NCBI GenBank assembly: GCA_030674185.1
Contig: JAPXFY010000016.1
Span: 53,835,679-53,899,678 of the forward strand
Source of the DNA: Monoplex corrugatus
Taxonomy: Eukaryota; Mollusca; Gastropoda; Littorinimorpha; Ranellidae
Length of the DNA: 64,000 nucleotides
Direction: 5' to 3'
In this document: positions 1 through 8,532 of the stretch, piece by piece
How the letters are laid out: each line of letters begins with the position of its first letter
How positions within the stretch are numbered: the stretch's first letter is position 1
Notes under the pieces: model-generated
Seen by the model: the letters and a program-made list of their open reading frames with translations, nothing else
The model's database searches: none
What the model was told of the DNA's origin: nothing
Position numbers and translations under genes: made by a program

Positions 1-1174
1 CACTGAGGGGACTGTTATCTTTAATGGACACATTTTGAGTTGGTTCTCTGTGGGAAAAGGGTGAAGACAAGTTACCATCTATTTCCTTATTTATTTTTAT
101 TTTTGCGTTGAAATACTAGCAGTTATGATAAGAGAAGATAAAGATGTAAAAGGAATCGTAATTAATGATAACGAACACAAAATATCTGTGTTTGCAGATG
201 ATGCTCCATTAAATGAATTATGGCGATAAGACATTTTGCGAAGAATCTATTTCCCTCATCTTAGAATTTTGGAAGTAAGTAAAGACTTTTTATGAATGCT
301 AAGGAAAACACAAACATTATGGTTAGGAAGTATAAAGGTTCGGCAATTAGATACATGCAACATCTTAATAATAAACTGGAATCCCTAGACTTTAAAATAA
401 CACAACATATGGTTAGGAAGTATAAAGGTTCGGCAATTAGATATATGCAACATCTTAATAATAAACTGGAATCCCTAGACTTTTAAAATACACAAACATT
501 ATGGTTAGGAAGTATAAAGGTTCGGCAATTAGATATATGCAACATCTTAATAATAAACTGGAATCCCTAAACTTTTAAAATAACACAAACATTAGGGTTA
601 GGAAGTATAAAGGTTCGGCAATTAGATATATGCAACATCTTAATAATAAACTGGAATCCCTAGACATTTAAAATAACACAAACATTAGGTTAGGAAGTAT
701 AAAGGTTCGGCAATTAGATATATGCAACATCTTAATAATAAACTGGAATCCCTAGACATTTAAAATACTGAGAGTGTGGTTTACAAATGACTAATAAAGA
801 GTGAAGAAATAAATGATGCTGAAAACTTTTTCGGCAGTGAGGGCTTTGTTTAACATTTTGATGAAAAAAGATATAACTTCTTTAAAATTTGGATGAAAAG
901 AAATATAACTCCACTGGGTAAAGTTGCAGTATCAAAAGCTCCAATTTTTATCTAAAACTAATTCACCTTTAAATTTTGCTCCCAGATCCTCCTGAAGAGT
1001 TGATCAATAATTATCAGAAAATCCGTTTTTCGTTTGTTTAAGATGGTAGACATAGAGTTAGTAGAAAGACAACCATAAAAACATATACAATAGAGGAGAA
1101 ATAAACGTACCAGGCATTAAGAAATATGATGAGGCCTTAAAAGTATCTTGGCTGAGAAAAATTAAAACACCCAG
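1..1174 (+). mobile_element. L1-type LINE ORF2 remnant, RT palm to thumb part
   Basis: Degenerate reverse-transcriptase coding sequence of a non-LTR retrotransposon. In shifting frames one reads a VGKG..RQ motif near 45-75, then CVEILAVMIRE (about 100-135), KGIVI and the catalytic-box relative FADDAPL (about 197-217), then KTQTLWLGS. After a tandem array come VWFTND, LGKVAVSKA (about 915-945), PDPPEE-like text and INVPGIKKYDEALKVSWLRKIK (split here by position, about 1100-1165). This order is that of L1/Tx1-clade ORF2 proteins. Many stops and shifts make it non-functional. The 5' part lies outside the window. The element continues after an interruption at 2030. L1-type assignment is by remembered motif order, not by search. 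Confidence 0.72.
321..768 (+). repeat. 92-bp minisatellite, five copies, inside the L1 remnant
   Basis: Five head-to-tail units start near 321, 411, 503, 596 and 688, so the spacing is 90 to 93 bases. Each begins GGTTAGGAAGTATAAAGG and ends near AATCCCTAGAC. Units are over 90 percent alike, with small indels at the ACACAAACATTA joint. The unit itself translates as the L1 RT segment WLGSIKVRQLD...NILIINWNP, so the array is an expansion of LINE coding sequence. A 64-codon open frame across it is a by-product of the repeat and not a gene. Confidence 0.9.
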
Positions 1175-1177
1175 TCA

Positions 1178-1525
1178 CCGTGATATAGTGGAGAACGCAA
1201 CGGACTACCGACTGGAAGGTTGTGGGTGCGAATCCCCATCAGTCCCTTCAAAAATCATCATGGGATTTTTCGGTTCTAACGGCTACTACCCTAAGTTGGG
1301 CGTGACATGGGCTCATTGGAAAGACTGGGACCACACAATCGAGCCTCATGGACTTCACAGATACGCCATTGAGGGTGTTGCTCAAATCTCCTGACCAGCA
1401 CCGCAGGTGTCTGTATCTCTCGGGCCTGATTGACGCCAGGATATGTTATGATAGTTAGCTTATAGTACAGCCCTGTCACGCAGTCTCAATCCTAGATGGA
1501 ACTCCATAGCGTCATGATTATCATC
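1178..1525 (+). mobile_element. tRNA-derived SINE-like element
   Basis: The head has a box A-like stretch (ATAGTGGAGAACGC) and, about 45 bases on, a box B-like GGTGCGAATCC, the spacing of an RNA polymerase III tRNA promoter. The body runs to about 1500 and is followed by an ATC-rich tail. It interrupts the L1 remnant. The box B has one mismatch to the consensus, and no second copy is visible in this window, so the family is unassigned. Confidence 0.5.
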
Positions 1526-1526
1526 C

Positions 1527-1735
1527 TCATCGACATCATCATCATCATCATCATCATCATTATGATCAAGTGCCCTGCCACATGGCTTTGGAGATCATGG
1601 CCCTCCATATGTATCTATCCATTTTTGCTGCAAGCACATGCTCCACCCTCTCTGTCTTCAGTCACTCTGCAAGTCCGTAAAATATATTTTTCCCTGAGTC
1701 TACCTGGTGCTCTCTTTCCCTTCAGCTTATTGTAA
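1527..1735 (-). mobile_element. RTE-like LINE (family A) 3' fragment
   Basis: Reverse complement of the last 200 bases of the element family seen at 13.6, 25.2, 45.9-48.2, 51.4 and 55.2 kb. It includes the GCCCTGCCACATGG segment (C-terminal RQGT region), the ACTCTGCAAGTCCG and CCTGGTGCTCTCTTTCCCTTC blocks that encode the PGRPREK region on the minus strand, and starts with the (CAT)n tract that is the minus-strand image of the family's TGATGATG tail. Severely 5' truncated. Confidence 0.8.
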
Positions 1736-1755
1736 AATAAAAAAAATATTGTATT

Positions 1756-1886
1756 GTAGAGAGAGGGGCAAGAGAGAGAGGTGAGAGAGAGATGGGAGAG
1801 AGAGAGAGAGAGGAGAGAGAGAAAGAGAAGAGAAGAGAGAGAGAGAAAGAGAGAGAGAAGGAGAAGAAGAGAGAGAGAGAGAGAAG

Positions 1887-1920
<34 letters not shown>

Positions 1921-1976
1921 AGGAGAGAGGAGAGAGAGGAGGAGGAGAGAGAGGAGAGAGAGAGGAAGAGAGAGAT
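1756..1976 (+). repeat. GA-rich purine tract
   Basis: About 220 bases of almost pure purine, mostly GA with AGG and AAG variants. Long open frames of Arg/Glu on plus and Ser/Leu on minus are composition artefacts. Confidence 0.95.
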
Positions 1977-2029
1977 CATCATCATCGCATTATAAAAATC
2001 TGCCCCAGCTTCAGTGACCATTAATTAAG

Positions 2030-3140
2030 GTGGCGTAGAAAATGAGGCGGTAAAACATGAACACAAAGGTAACGTCCTTGAGTGCCATGATCATTTAAAA
2101 AGAAAGAGAGAGAACTTTTAAAACCACAAGTTACAATGGAAAAAATATGTCTCGTAAAATATATCACTTTCTAACCGAAATAGAAACGCATGCTCTAATT
2201 ATGCGTAACAAAAATGTAAAGACAACATAACTTGGAAATTAATTTTTATGGTATATAATAGTTTCTATAGAAATGTAAAACTATTTACTCCAACAGATTT
2301 ACTGTCAGAACTGATTTAATGGAAAAAAATTGATTGGAAGTAGTTGTACGATGAGCTATAAAAGTTGGATTGAAAAAGGATTTTCATTGTATTGCACCCT
2401 TTTTAAATGAAAACGGATCATTTATAACACTTGACAAATGTTATACAAAACAATATAAATGGTAACTTTCTCGTCTTTAATGGATGCAGAATAGCGGTTA
2501 AGAACTACATACAGGAAACAAGAATTCACATTCTAAATTGATGTGCAAATGATGTTTCTTCGGCACTTAAAAACATTTTCTCCATACTTAAAAGAATACG
2601 ATTCTATTACGCTATTAGGGTGATGCACTTCCTAATTTATGTTCAAAATGGATATACTTTCCATAGAAAATATTATTTTGAAAATTCATTAAAATGGAAG
2701 AAATTATACTGAAATATGCAACATATAAATTGCACACAGAATCCTAGGAACTAATGTTATTTAAAAAAAAAAAGGGGACTTGTAAAACAACGTTTTTTCT
2801 GTGACTTCTGTGTGGAAACAAAAGATCGTATTGATTACGTATTTTGGAAATGTTGGCTTGTGAAAAGATAATCAAATGATCGAAAAATTCTTGAAGTCAA
2901 AGTGTGTAAATTGTACAGAAATCAGATTAAAAATCAAAAAAAGTAATTTCATTTAGTATTGAGGAAAAAACAAATGCACGGCTTCAATATTTGATTCAAT
3001 AATCTTTCTAGGAAAAGTATACATTCATAAGTGCAAACTTGATAAAGCTTTCCCAGATAGCGATTCTCTTATAAAATACCTTATAACAAAATATCATATA
3101 GAAAAACGCAAAAGTGGCATGGAACCTGCACACATCAGAT
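2030..3140 (+). mobile_element. L1-type LINE ORF2 remnant, C-terminal part
   Basis: Continuation of the element that starts at position 1. In broken frames it shows FYRNVKLFTPTDLL (about 2262-2305), then a cysteine-rich tract (about 2795-2830) where L1 proteins carry their C-terminal Cys motif, and finally VYIHKCKLDKAFPDSDSL (about 3018-3072) followed by IKYLITKYHIEKRK. That last block is the typical extreme C-terminus of L1 ORF2. Numerous stop codons are present. A roughly 860-base composite insertion separates this part from the upstream part. Confidence 0.65.
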
Positions 3141-3600
3141 AAAGATAGCTGCTGTTGCTGCTAGTTGTTATAGACGATGTCTAATGTAATCACCTATTTA
3201 TTTACTAGTATGGGTGTTTGTCAATATTTTCCCCGTAAATGTTACTTTACGCTTTGGTTTGATGATATTTCATGCACACATGTGGATCTTTTGAATGAGA
3301 TGTGGATACCTTACAAATGTATTGAATTTGAAGCCTTTTGTGTAATTAGTTTTGCTTTGCAAACAATGCATTTCTTTGTTTTCTGTTAAAAATGAATGAA
3401 AATATGGGAAAAAAACAATGAAAATGCGCACCCATCATACATATTCATACGTGTACGTATAAATACGTACCCATCACATATATTCGTACGTGTACATATA
3501 CATATATATGCATAGATATACAGAATGTGTAAGATAAGCGCACCCCAACCATAACGTGCGCGCGCGTGCGCGCAGACACACACACACATACACACACACA
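3141..3600. other. no gene recognised; AT-rich then alternating purine-pyrimidine DNA
   Basis: I see no conserved coding sequence. The right end (about 3425-3600) is rich in TACGTA, ATATAC and GCGCGTGCGCGC steps, alternating purine-pyrimidine runs that end in a short CA tract. A 70-codon plus-strand frame at 3177-3389 has no recognisable motif. Confidence 0.5.
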
Positions 3601-3673
3601 CGCACACTTCTTCGTCTAATATCACTCATAGTGAAAAGACGTTAAATCAAAGAACGAACGAACGCACACTTCT
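3601..3673 (+). mobile_element. 51-bp 3' tip of an I-clade-like LINE with 11-bp target duplication
   Basis: Positions 3612-3662 match the last 51 bases of the LINE at 43958-45940 (CGTCTAATATCACT, GTGAAAAGACGTTAAATC, AAGAACGAACGAA). They are flanked by the exact direct repeat CGCACACTTCT at 3601-3611 and 3663-3673. This is an extremely 5'-truncated retroinsertion. Confidence 0.9.
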
Positions 3674-3907
3674 ACCTCAAGCTGCCAAAGTTTAACTGAT
3701 GGGGAAAGTACCTCGAGTTTTCACTAAAGTATACGATGGTAAAATTGAATGGATTTGCAGTAAAAATTGCTGGTTCATTGTCATATTGCACACAATTCCA
3801 AGTTGAAGGATTGTTGTCTTGCCCATTTGAACAGTCCATCTATAAAACATCGTGTAAATCCGTGAAACTGTTCTGTCTTGTTTTTATTTGTGCTAATTTT
3901 CAAGAGG

Positions 3908-4190
3908 TTCTTTTACTCTCTCTCTCTTTCTCTCTCTCTCTCCCTCTCTCTCTTTCACTCTGTCTGCAAGCCTGCCTGCCTACCTGCCTGTCTGTCTGTC
4001 TATATGTCTGTCTGTCTGTCTGTCTGTCTCTCAATCTTCTCTCTATGTTTCTCTCTCTCCCTGTTTCTTTGTCTCTGTGTCTATCTGTCTGTCTGCCTCT
4101 CTCTGCCCACTTCTCTCTCTCTGTCTCTGTCTCTCTCTCTGTTTCTCTGTCTCTCTCTCTCAGTGTTTCTGTTCTTCGTTTCTTTACTTT
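3908..4190 (+). repeat. CT / CTGT microsatellite complex
   Basis: (CT)n followed by (CTGT)n and mixed CTCT/CTGT blocks. A 200-codon frame over the region (3736-4338) is mostly Leu/Ser/Cys from the repeat and is not a convincing gene. Confidence 0.95.
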
Positions 4191-4361
4191 ATTTCTCATT
4201 TTCCTTTCTTGTTTGGTTGGTTGTATTTTCTTCCTTCGTATATGTGTTCTAATTTTGTACGTTTATTTGTTAACAAACATCTTTGTATATCATTTCTCCG
4301 TTTGGGAAACTATCCCTTCTTTTTTGTTTCTTGTGTGACGGAGGTGTCTCATCTTCTTTCT

Positions 4362-4925
4362 TTGATTTAACGTCTTTTCACTATGAGTGATATTAGACGG
4401 GGGAAGAAAAAAAAAATAGAGGATGAGAGATGGGTGGGTTGGACTTGGGGCAGAGGGGAGACAGAGTAAGAGACATAAGTCTGTGGGAAAATAGAAAAAT
4501 GGAACAAGAACTTAACACTAACAATTAACATCAACAATGTGAAGGGAAAAGTTAACGCTAAAGTACAAATTTCATAAACTTAAAGTAATGCATTAACAGG
4601 ACTGTGAAGCAAAGATTCTGAAATTTGAACTGACAAAAATTGATCGGAAGTTACTTCCTTAAAATGAGTTTCAGAATGTTTCTTGTGTAAACATTTTTGG
4701 TAAAAAAGAACGTAGCATTTTGCAATAAAATAGACAGTGAAACTGTGTGAATTGTTTGCAGCAAAAACACTTGACATTTTTACAGTATTTTGTTTTCAAT
4801 GCGTTTAGCTGAATACGAAAAAGAACAGCAACAATCGATCTCAAATGATATACGGAAGAATACTGCAATTTTATACATACAATATGAAATGAAAGTTTTA
4901 TCATTTGTTGCGACACAAACTTTTC
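4362..4925 (-). mobile_element. I-clade-like LINE 3' end
   Basis: Minus-strand copy of the same family as 43958-45940. Reading down from about 4925 it encodes the C-terminal stretch HEKFVSQQMIK, YSSVYHLRSIVAV, IQLNALKTKYCKNVKC, FHCLFYCKMLRSFLPKMFTQ, and then the 3' UTR ending TAGTGAAAAGACGTTAAATC-type sequence at 4362-4390. The C-terminal Cys-rich motif has lost a residue relative to the other copy (CFCCKQF against CNCGEQF). It is broken by stops, and everything upstream of the C-terminal region is missing. Sequences flanking both ends share a 26-base similar block (4307-4332 and 4990-5015). Confidence 0.82.
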
Positions 4926-5436
4926 ATGGACCCTCTGGTGTCCGGCCCTCCCAGAGTTTTCAGAGTTTTTTGCTACTTTTTCTGTCTTAGAAACTACCCT
5001 TTCTTTTTTGTTTCCTTTTATTTGTTTTTTTTTTTTTTTTGTCGTTTTTTTTTTCTGCTTCGGAACACATCTTCCCAGCTTCACATCAAGGAAAGATAAA
5101 TAAATCCAGGGATAATACGGAGCAAGAAATTGTACTCAAGACATGCATTCGTGTTTACATGCGATACTGATTTAGAAAGTGTGTGTATTCTGCTAGTTCA
5201 TGCACGCGTGATCATGTCCTTGTCTAAACTGTTTATCAAAGATGTCTGTTGTGGTCCAGTCTCATGCTATTGTCACGCTCATCGGCTACATGTGAAAAGA
5301 GGGGGGGGGGGGGGGGTGTCCTTACAGAAACGGGTGGACTGAAAAAGTGTAACTTATCAGAGTTGTTACCTCTCCAGATATTCCCTAGGTAAATTTTTAA
5401 AGGCTTATACAGCGTTGAGGTCAAACTTCGAGAACA
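4926..5436. other. no gene recognised; poly-T and poly-G tracts
   Basis: Contains T-rich runs around 5025-5055 and a run of about 16 G at 5300-5315. No coding motif seen. Confidence 0.5.
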
Positions 5437-5703
5437 GGTCCGCGGGCTTCAATGGCTCAGTCGGTTGAGCGTCGGATTCACATGTTAGTGGTTATGGGTT
5501 CGAATCCCAGAGTGTGATACATTAAAACTGACCTTCCCACTGTCTCAACTTAACATCATTGGTGTTCTGGTGGTGTCGGTATAGGATTAGATATGCCCAT
5601 CCCCCACCCCCGCCTTCCCCAATTTCCCTGGGATGGATCGCCCTTCGGTCGTATCACCTGAGGTGGATGTCAGCGTAAAAACGAACCAAATCAATCAATC
5701 AAT
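5437..5703 (+). mobile_element. tRNA-derived SINE with target-site duplication
   Basis: The head is strongly tRNA-like: box A TGGCTCAGTCGG is a perfect pol III match, and box B GGTTCGAATCC follows at normal spacing. The 200-base body ends in an (AATC)n tail. Flanks carry a near-perfect 11-bp duplication, CTTCGAGAACA at 5426-5436 and CTTCGAAAACA at 5704-5714. The intact boxes suggest it could still be transcribed by pol III. It is not a tRNA gene, because the acceptor stem does not pair and the body continues past the T arm. Confidence 0.87.
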
Positions 5704-5799
5704 CTTCGAAAACATTACAGCGTAACCTCACCCACTCTCACACCCCACCTTCACTTCCTACTCCTCTCTTACTCCTTACCTCCGCTGTCCCCTTACTGC

Positions 5800-6290
5800 G
5801 GTTTTTTTTTTTTTTTTTTTTTTTTTTCTTTTTTGCTTGCTTCTGCCATTGATTTTTACGTCTTACTTTTTGTCTGAACTTATGCCAGGAGGTGGTTGCA
5901 AGACAATGAAGATACTGTTGTGTACCTAGACGGGAAGTCTAGCATGGAATCAAGTAGCAGATGCTGAGTGTTTGTGCCACTCCATCTTTCCAGCGCAAAA
6001 CAAGGATGTAGAGGAAGACGAAGAGGAAAACGAGAAGGCGAGGAAGAAGACAGAGAAAAAATAATTACGAAAAAAAAAAAAATGAAGAAGAAAAACGTGA
6101 AGGACGAAGGGAAATAGAAGTAGCTACAGTAACAGTAATAGAAATAGCAAAAGGATCAGGAATAATAGCAGTAAAAGTAGTGACAACAGAATCAGCAGCA
6201 AAAGTTGTAATAATAATAGTAGCTGTTAAGAACACAGTATCAACAAGAGCAGCAGTAGTAATGACTTCAAAAGCAGCGAAAGTAGATCAA
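5800..6290. repeat. poly-T tract and purine-rich degenerate trinucleotide DNA
   Basis: A T run of about 27 bases near 5800-5828, then from about 5990 a stretch rich in GAAGAAG, AGTAGTAA and AGCAGCA. No gene seen. Confidence 0.7.
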
Positions 6291-6364
6291 TGAACAATCT
6301 ATGTCTGCTTCTTATTACCTGAATGAGCACGTTTGCGCGTGCGAGTTATGCGTGTGTAAGAGAA

Positions 6365-6407
6365 AAAGTGTGTGAGAGAGATAGGAGATGAGAGGAGAGA
6401 GAGAGAG

Positions 6408-6440
<33 letters not shown>

Positions 6441-6640
6441 AGAGACAGAAGAGAGAGAGACAGAGAGACAGAGAGACAGAGACAGAGCAGCAGCAGCAGA
6501 CAGAGAGAAGAGAGAGACAGAGAGGAGAGAGAGAGAGAGAGAGAAAGGCAGAGAGAGAGAGAGAAGAGACGAGGAGACAGGCAGACAGAAGACAGAGACA
6601 GAGAGACGAGACAGAGACGAACAGAGACAGAGACAGAGTC
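6365..6640 (+). repeat. GA / CAGA purine tract
   Basis: About 275 bases of (GA)n with CAGAGA and AGCAGC interruptions. The Arg/Glu and Leu/Ser frames over it are artefacts. Confidence 0.95.
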
Positions 6641-7170
6641 ATAACTGATGTTTTGGTACCTATTTTTCAATTTCTACTTATTGTCGATAATCATTATTGA
6701 TGAAATGTCTAATTGGCTTTTTTGTTTTTTTATTTTGACTTATGTTTCTGAAATCTATCATTCTTGATAAACTCTCTACACATGCCGTGTTAATTAATCA
6801 GAATACATATTTCCTAATGCTGTCACTGTGTGAATTTAAATTGTGATCTATTACACGTAAAGCACTTAAATCATGCTACTGACATGGACCTTTGATGCTT
6901 TACAATTTTTTTGATTGTCATTATTTCTTTATTATAGTGGTGGTAATGAAAATCCCTGGAGAAGATTTCACGTGGGTAACTTTTCTAGCCTGTGACACCG
7001 ATCGATAATGACAGCAGGAAAAGCTTTTTCTGCATCCACAATCTGCCGGTGTGCTTTAAGTTCTCGCACCCCTTCTCGACTAATACTGTTGCTGACCCAA
7101 GCACTTTGACGAAATGGTTACCCAATAGATTACTGGCAGGGAGGTAAGAAGTTCGAACCCACATCAGTTC
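6641..7170. other. unique sequence, no gene recognised
   Basis: AT-rich non-repetitive DNA. I find no coding or RNA signal. Confidence 0.5.
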
Positions 7171-7174
7171 ATAT

Positions 7175-7182
7175 CGTTGTCT

Positions 7183-7218
<36 letters not shown>

Positions 7219-7224
7219 GTGTGT

Positions 7225-7295
<71 letters not shown>

Positions 7296-7506
7296 GTGTG
7301 TGTGTGTGTATGTTGCGTGTGTGTGTGTGTGTGTGTGCACGCGCGCACACGCGAGTGTATGCATGTAAGAGAGTGAGTGGGTGAGTGAGTGAATGTGTGT
7401 GTCTGTGTGTGTGAGAGAGAGAGAGAGAGAGAATGTGTGTGTGTGTGTATGTGCGCGCGCGCGCGCGCCCGTGTGTGTGTGAGTGAGTCAGTGTGTGTGT
7501 GTGTGA

Positions 7507-7552
<46 letters not shown>

Positions 7553-7569
7553 TGGTTGTGTGTGGTGAG

Positions 7570-7612
<43 letters not shown>
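7175..7612 (+). repeat. TG microsatellite cluster
   Basis: (GT)n from about 7181 to 7340, a (GA)n patch near 7412-7430, an alternating GCGCGC run near 7453-7467, and a second (GT)n from about 7490 to 7610. Cys/Val and His/Thr frames here are not genes. Confidence 0.96.
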
Positions 7613-7614
<2 letters not shown>

Positions 7615-7799
7615 TGTTTTGTGTATTATACATTGTGTGATATACTTTGTGTCTTGCAAAATACGTTATGCACAGTGTGTCCAAATGAGTTTCGAGATCA
7701 CGTGGTATGCAGCAATGATTTATTCTTATCATCATCACAACTACCATGACTACGAATACTGCAAGCGCCAGTATTTTTCGTAATTGTAGATATAATATC

Positions 7800-7990
7800 A
7801 GCTTAAGTGCGAGTAGTAGTTGCTGGAGTAACAACTACTGCTCGCACTTCTGCTGATCTTATATAGTAGTAGTAATTGTGGTGGTAGCAGTACTAGTAAT
7901 AATGATAATAGTAGTAGTGTTAGCAGCAGCAGCAGCAGTAGTAAAAGTAGAAACAGTGGATGTATCAGCAATAGTAGTAGAAGCTGACTA
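7800..7990 (+). repeat. degenerate AGT/AGC trinucleotide repeat
   Basis: Runs of AGTAGTAG and AGCAGCAGC with ATA variants. Positions 7800-7850 hold a small inverted repeat around GAGTAGTAGTTGCTGGAG / CAACTACTGCTCG. Confidence 0.8.
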
Positions 7991-8532
7991 ACGCTACTAA
8001 TTGTAAGTTGCAAACTGAAAGTGGTTTAAGAATCCTTCGCACACGCAAATGTAGCGGAAGCTGGCTGAGAAAACTATCATAGCTCTAGGTCTCAAACTTA
8101 AAGAGTAGCTTAGAATTCTTTTAAACTGGAAAAAAGTTTTGTTTCCATCTGCTGATGGTCACACAAAGCACTATCAGTGTTGTGCTGGCAGACAGGGAAC
8201 ACTTCTCTCACCATGACACAGTGACAATAATGTGCAGTTAGACCTGACAGTCGCAGGACCCTGTTTCCATCACAGGAATGAACCTTCAGTGCTTAAAAAC
8301 TAACTCTTCGTATTGACCACTGGTCTGGCTATCCAAAAGAGTCATTACTTCATTACTTTTGAAGACCAACCTCCTCTGCTTTCCCCGCCACCCCTTTCTC
8401 TCCGTGTAATCTCTCTCTCTTCTCTCTCTCCTCTCTCTCTCTCTCTCTTTGTGTACATGTGGCTGAGCGCTGTTGCTGGTGGCTAGAGTCCACCTGACAG
8501 ATCAAGAATTATGGGTTCATCTCCGGAATCGT
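7991..8532. other. unique sequence, no gene recognised
   Basis: Contains a short CT tract at about 8408-8450. No coding motif found. Confidence 0.5.

Noticed and set aside
292..486. 64-codon open frame with an internal repeat of VRKYKGSAIRY
   Set aside because: It runs over two units of the 92-bp repeat in a frame other than the RT frame; a repeat by-product.
1722..2021. Long Ser/Leu and Arg/Glu frames on both strands
   Set aside because: Pure consequence of the GA tract.
5443..5520. Functional tRNA gene
   Set aside because: The boxes are good, but the acceptor stem does not pair, and a SINE body with tail and target duplication follows.
6985..7834. Minus-strand His/Thr frames over 220 codons
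   Set aside because: They follow the TG microsatellite and have no start or domain outside it.
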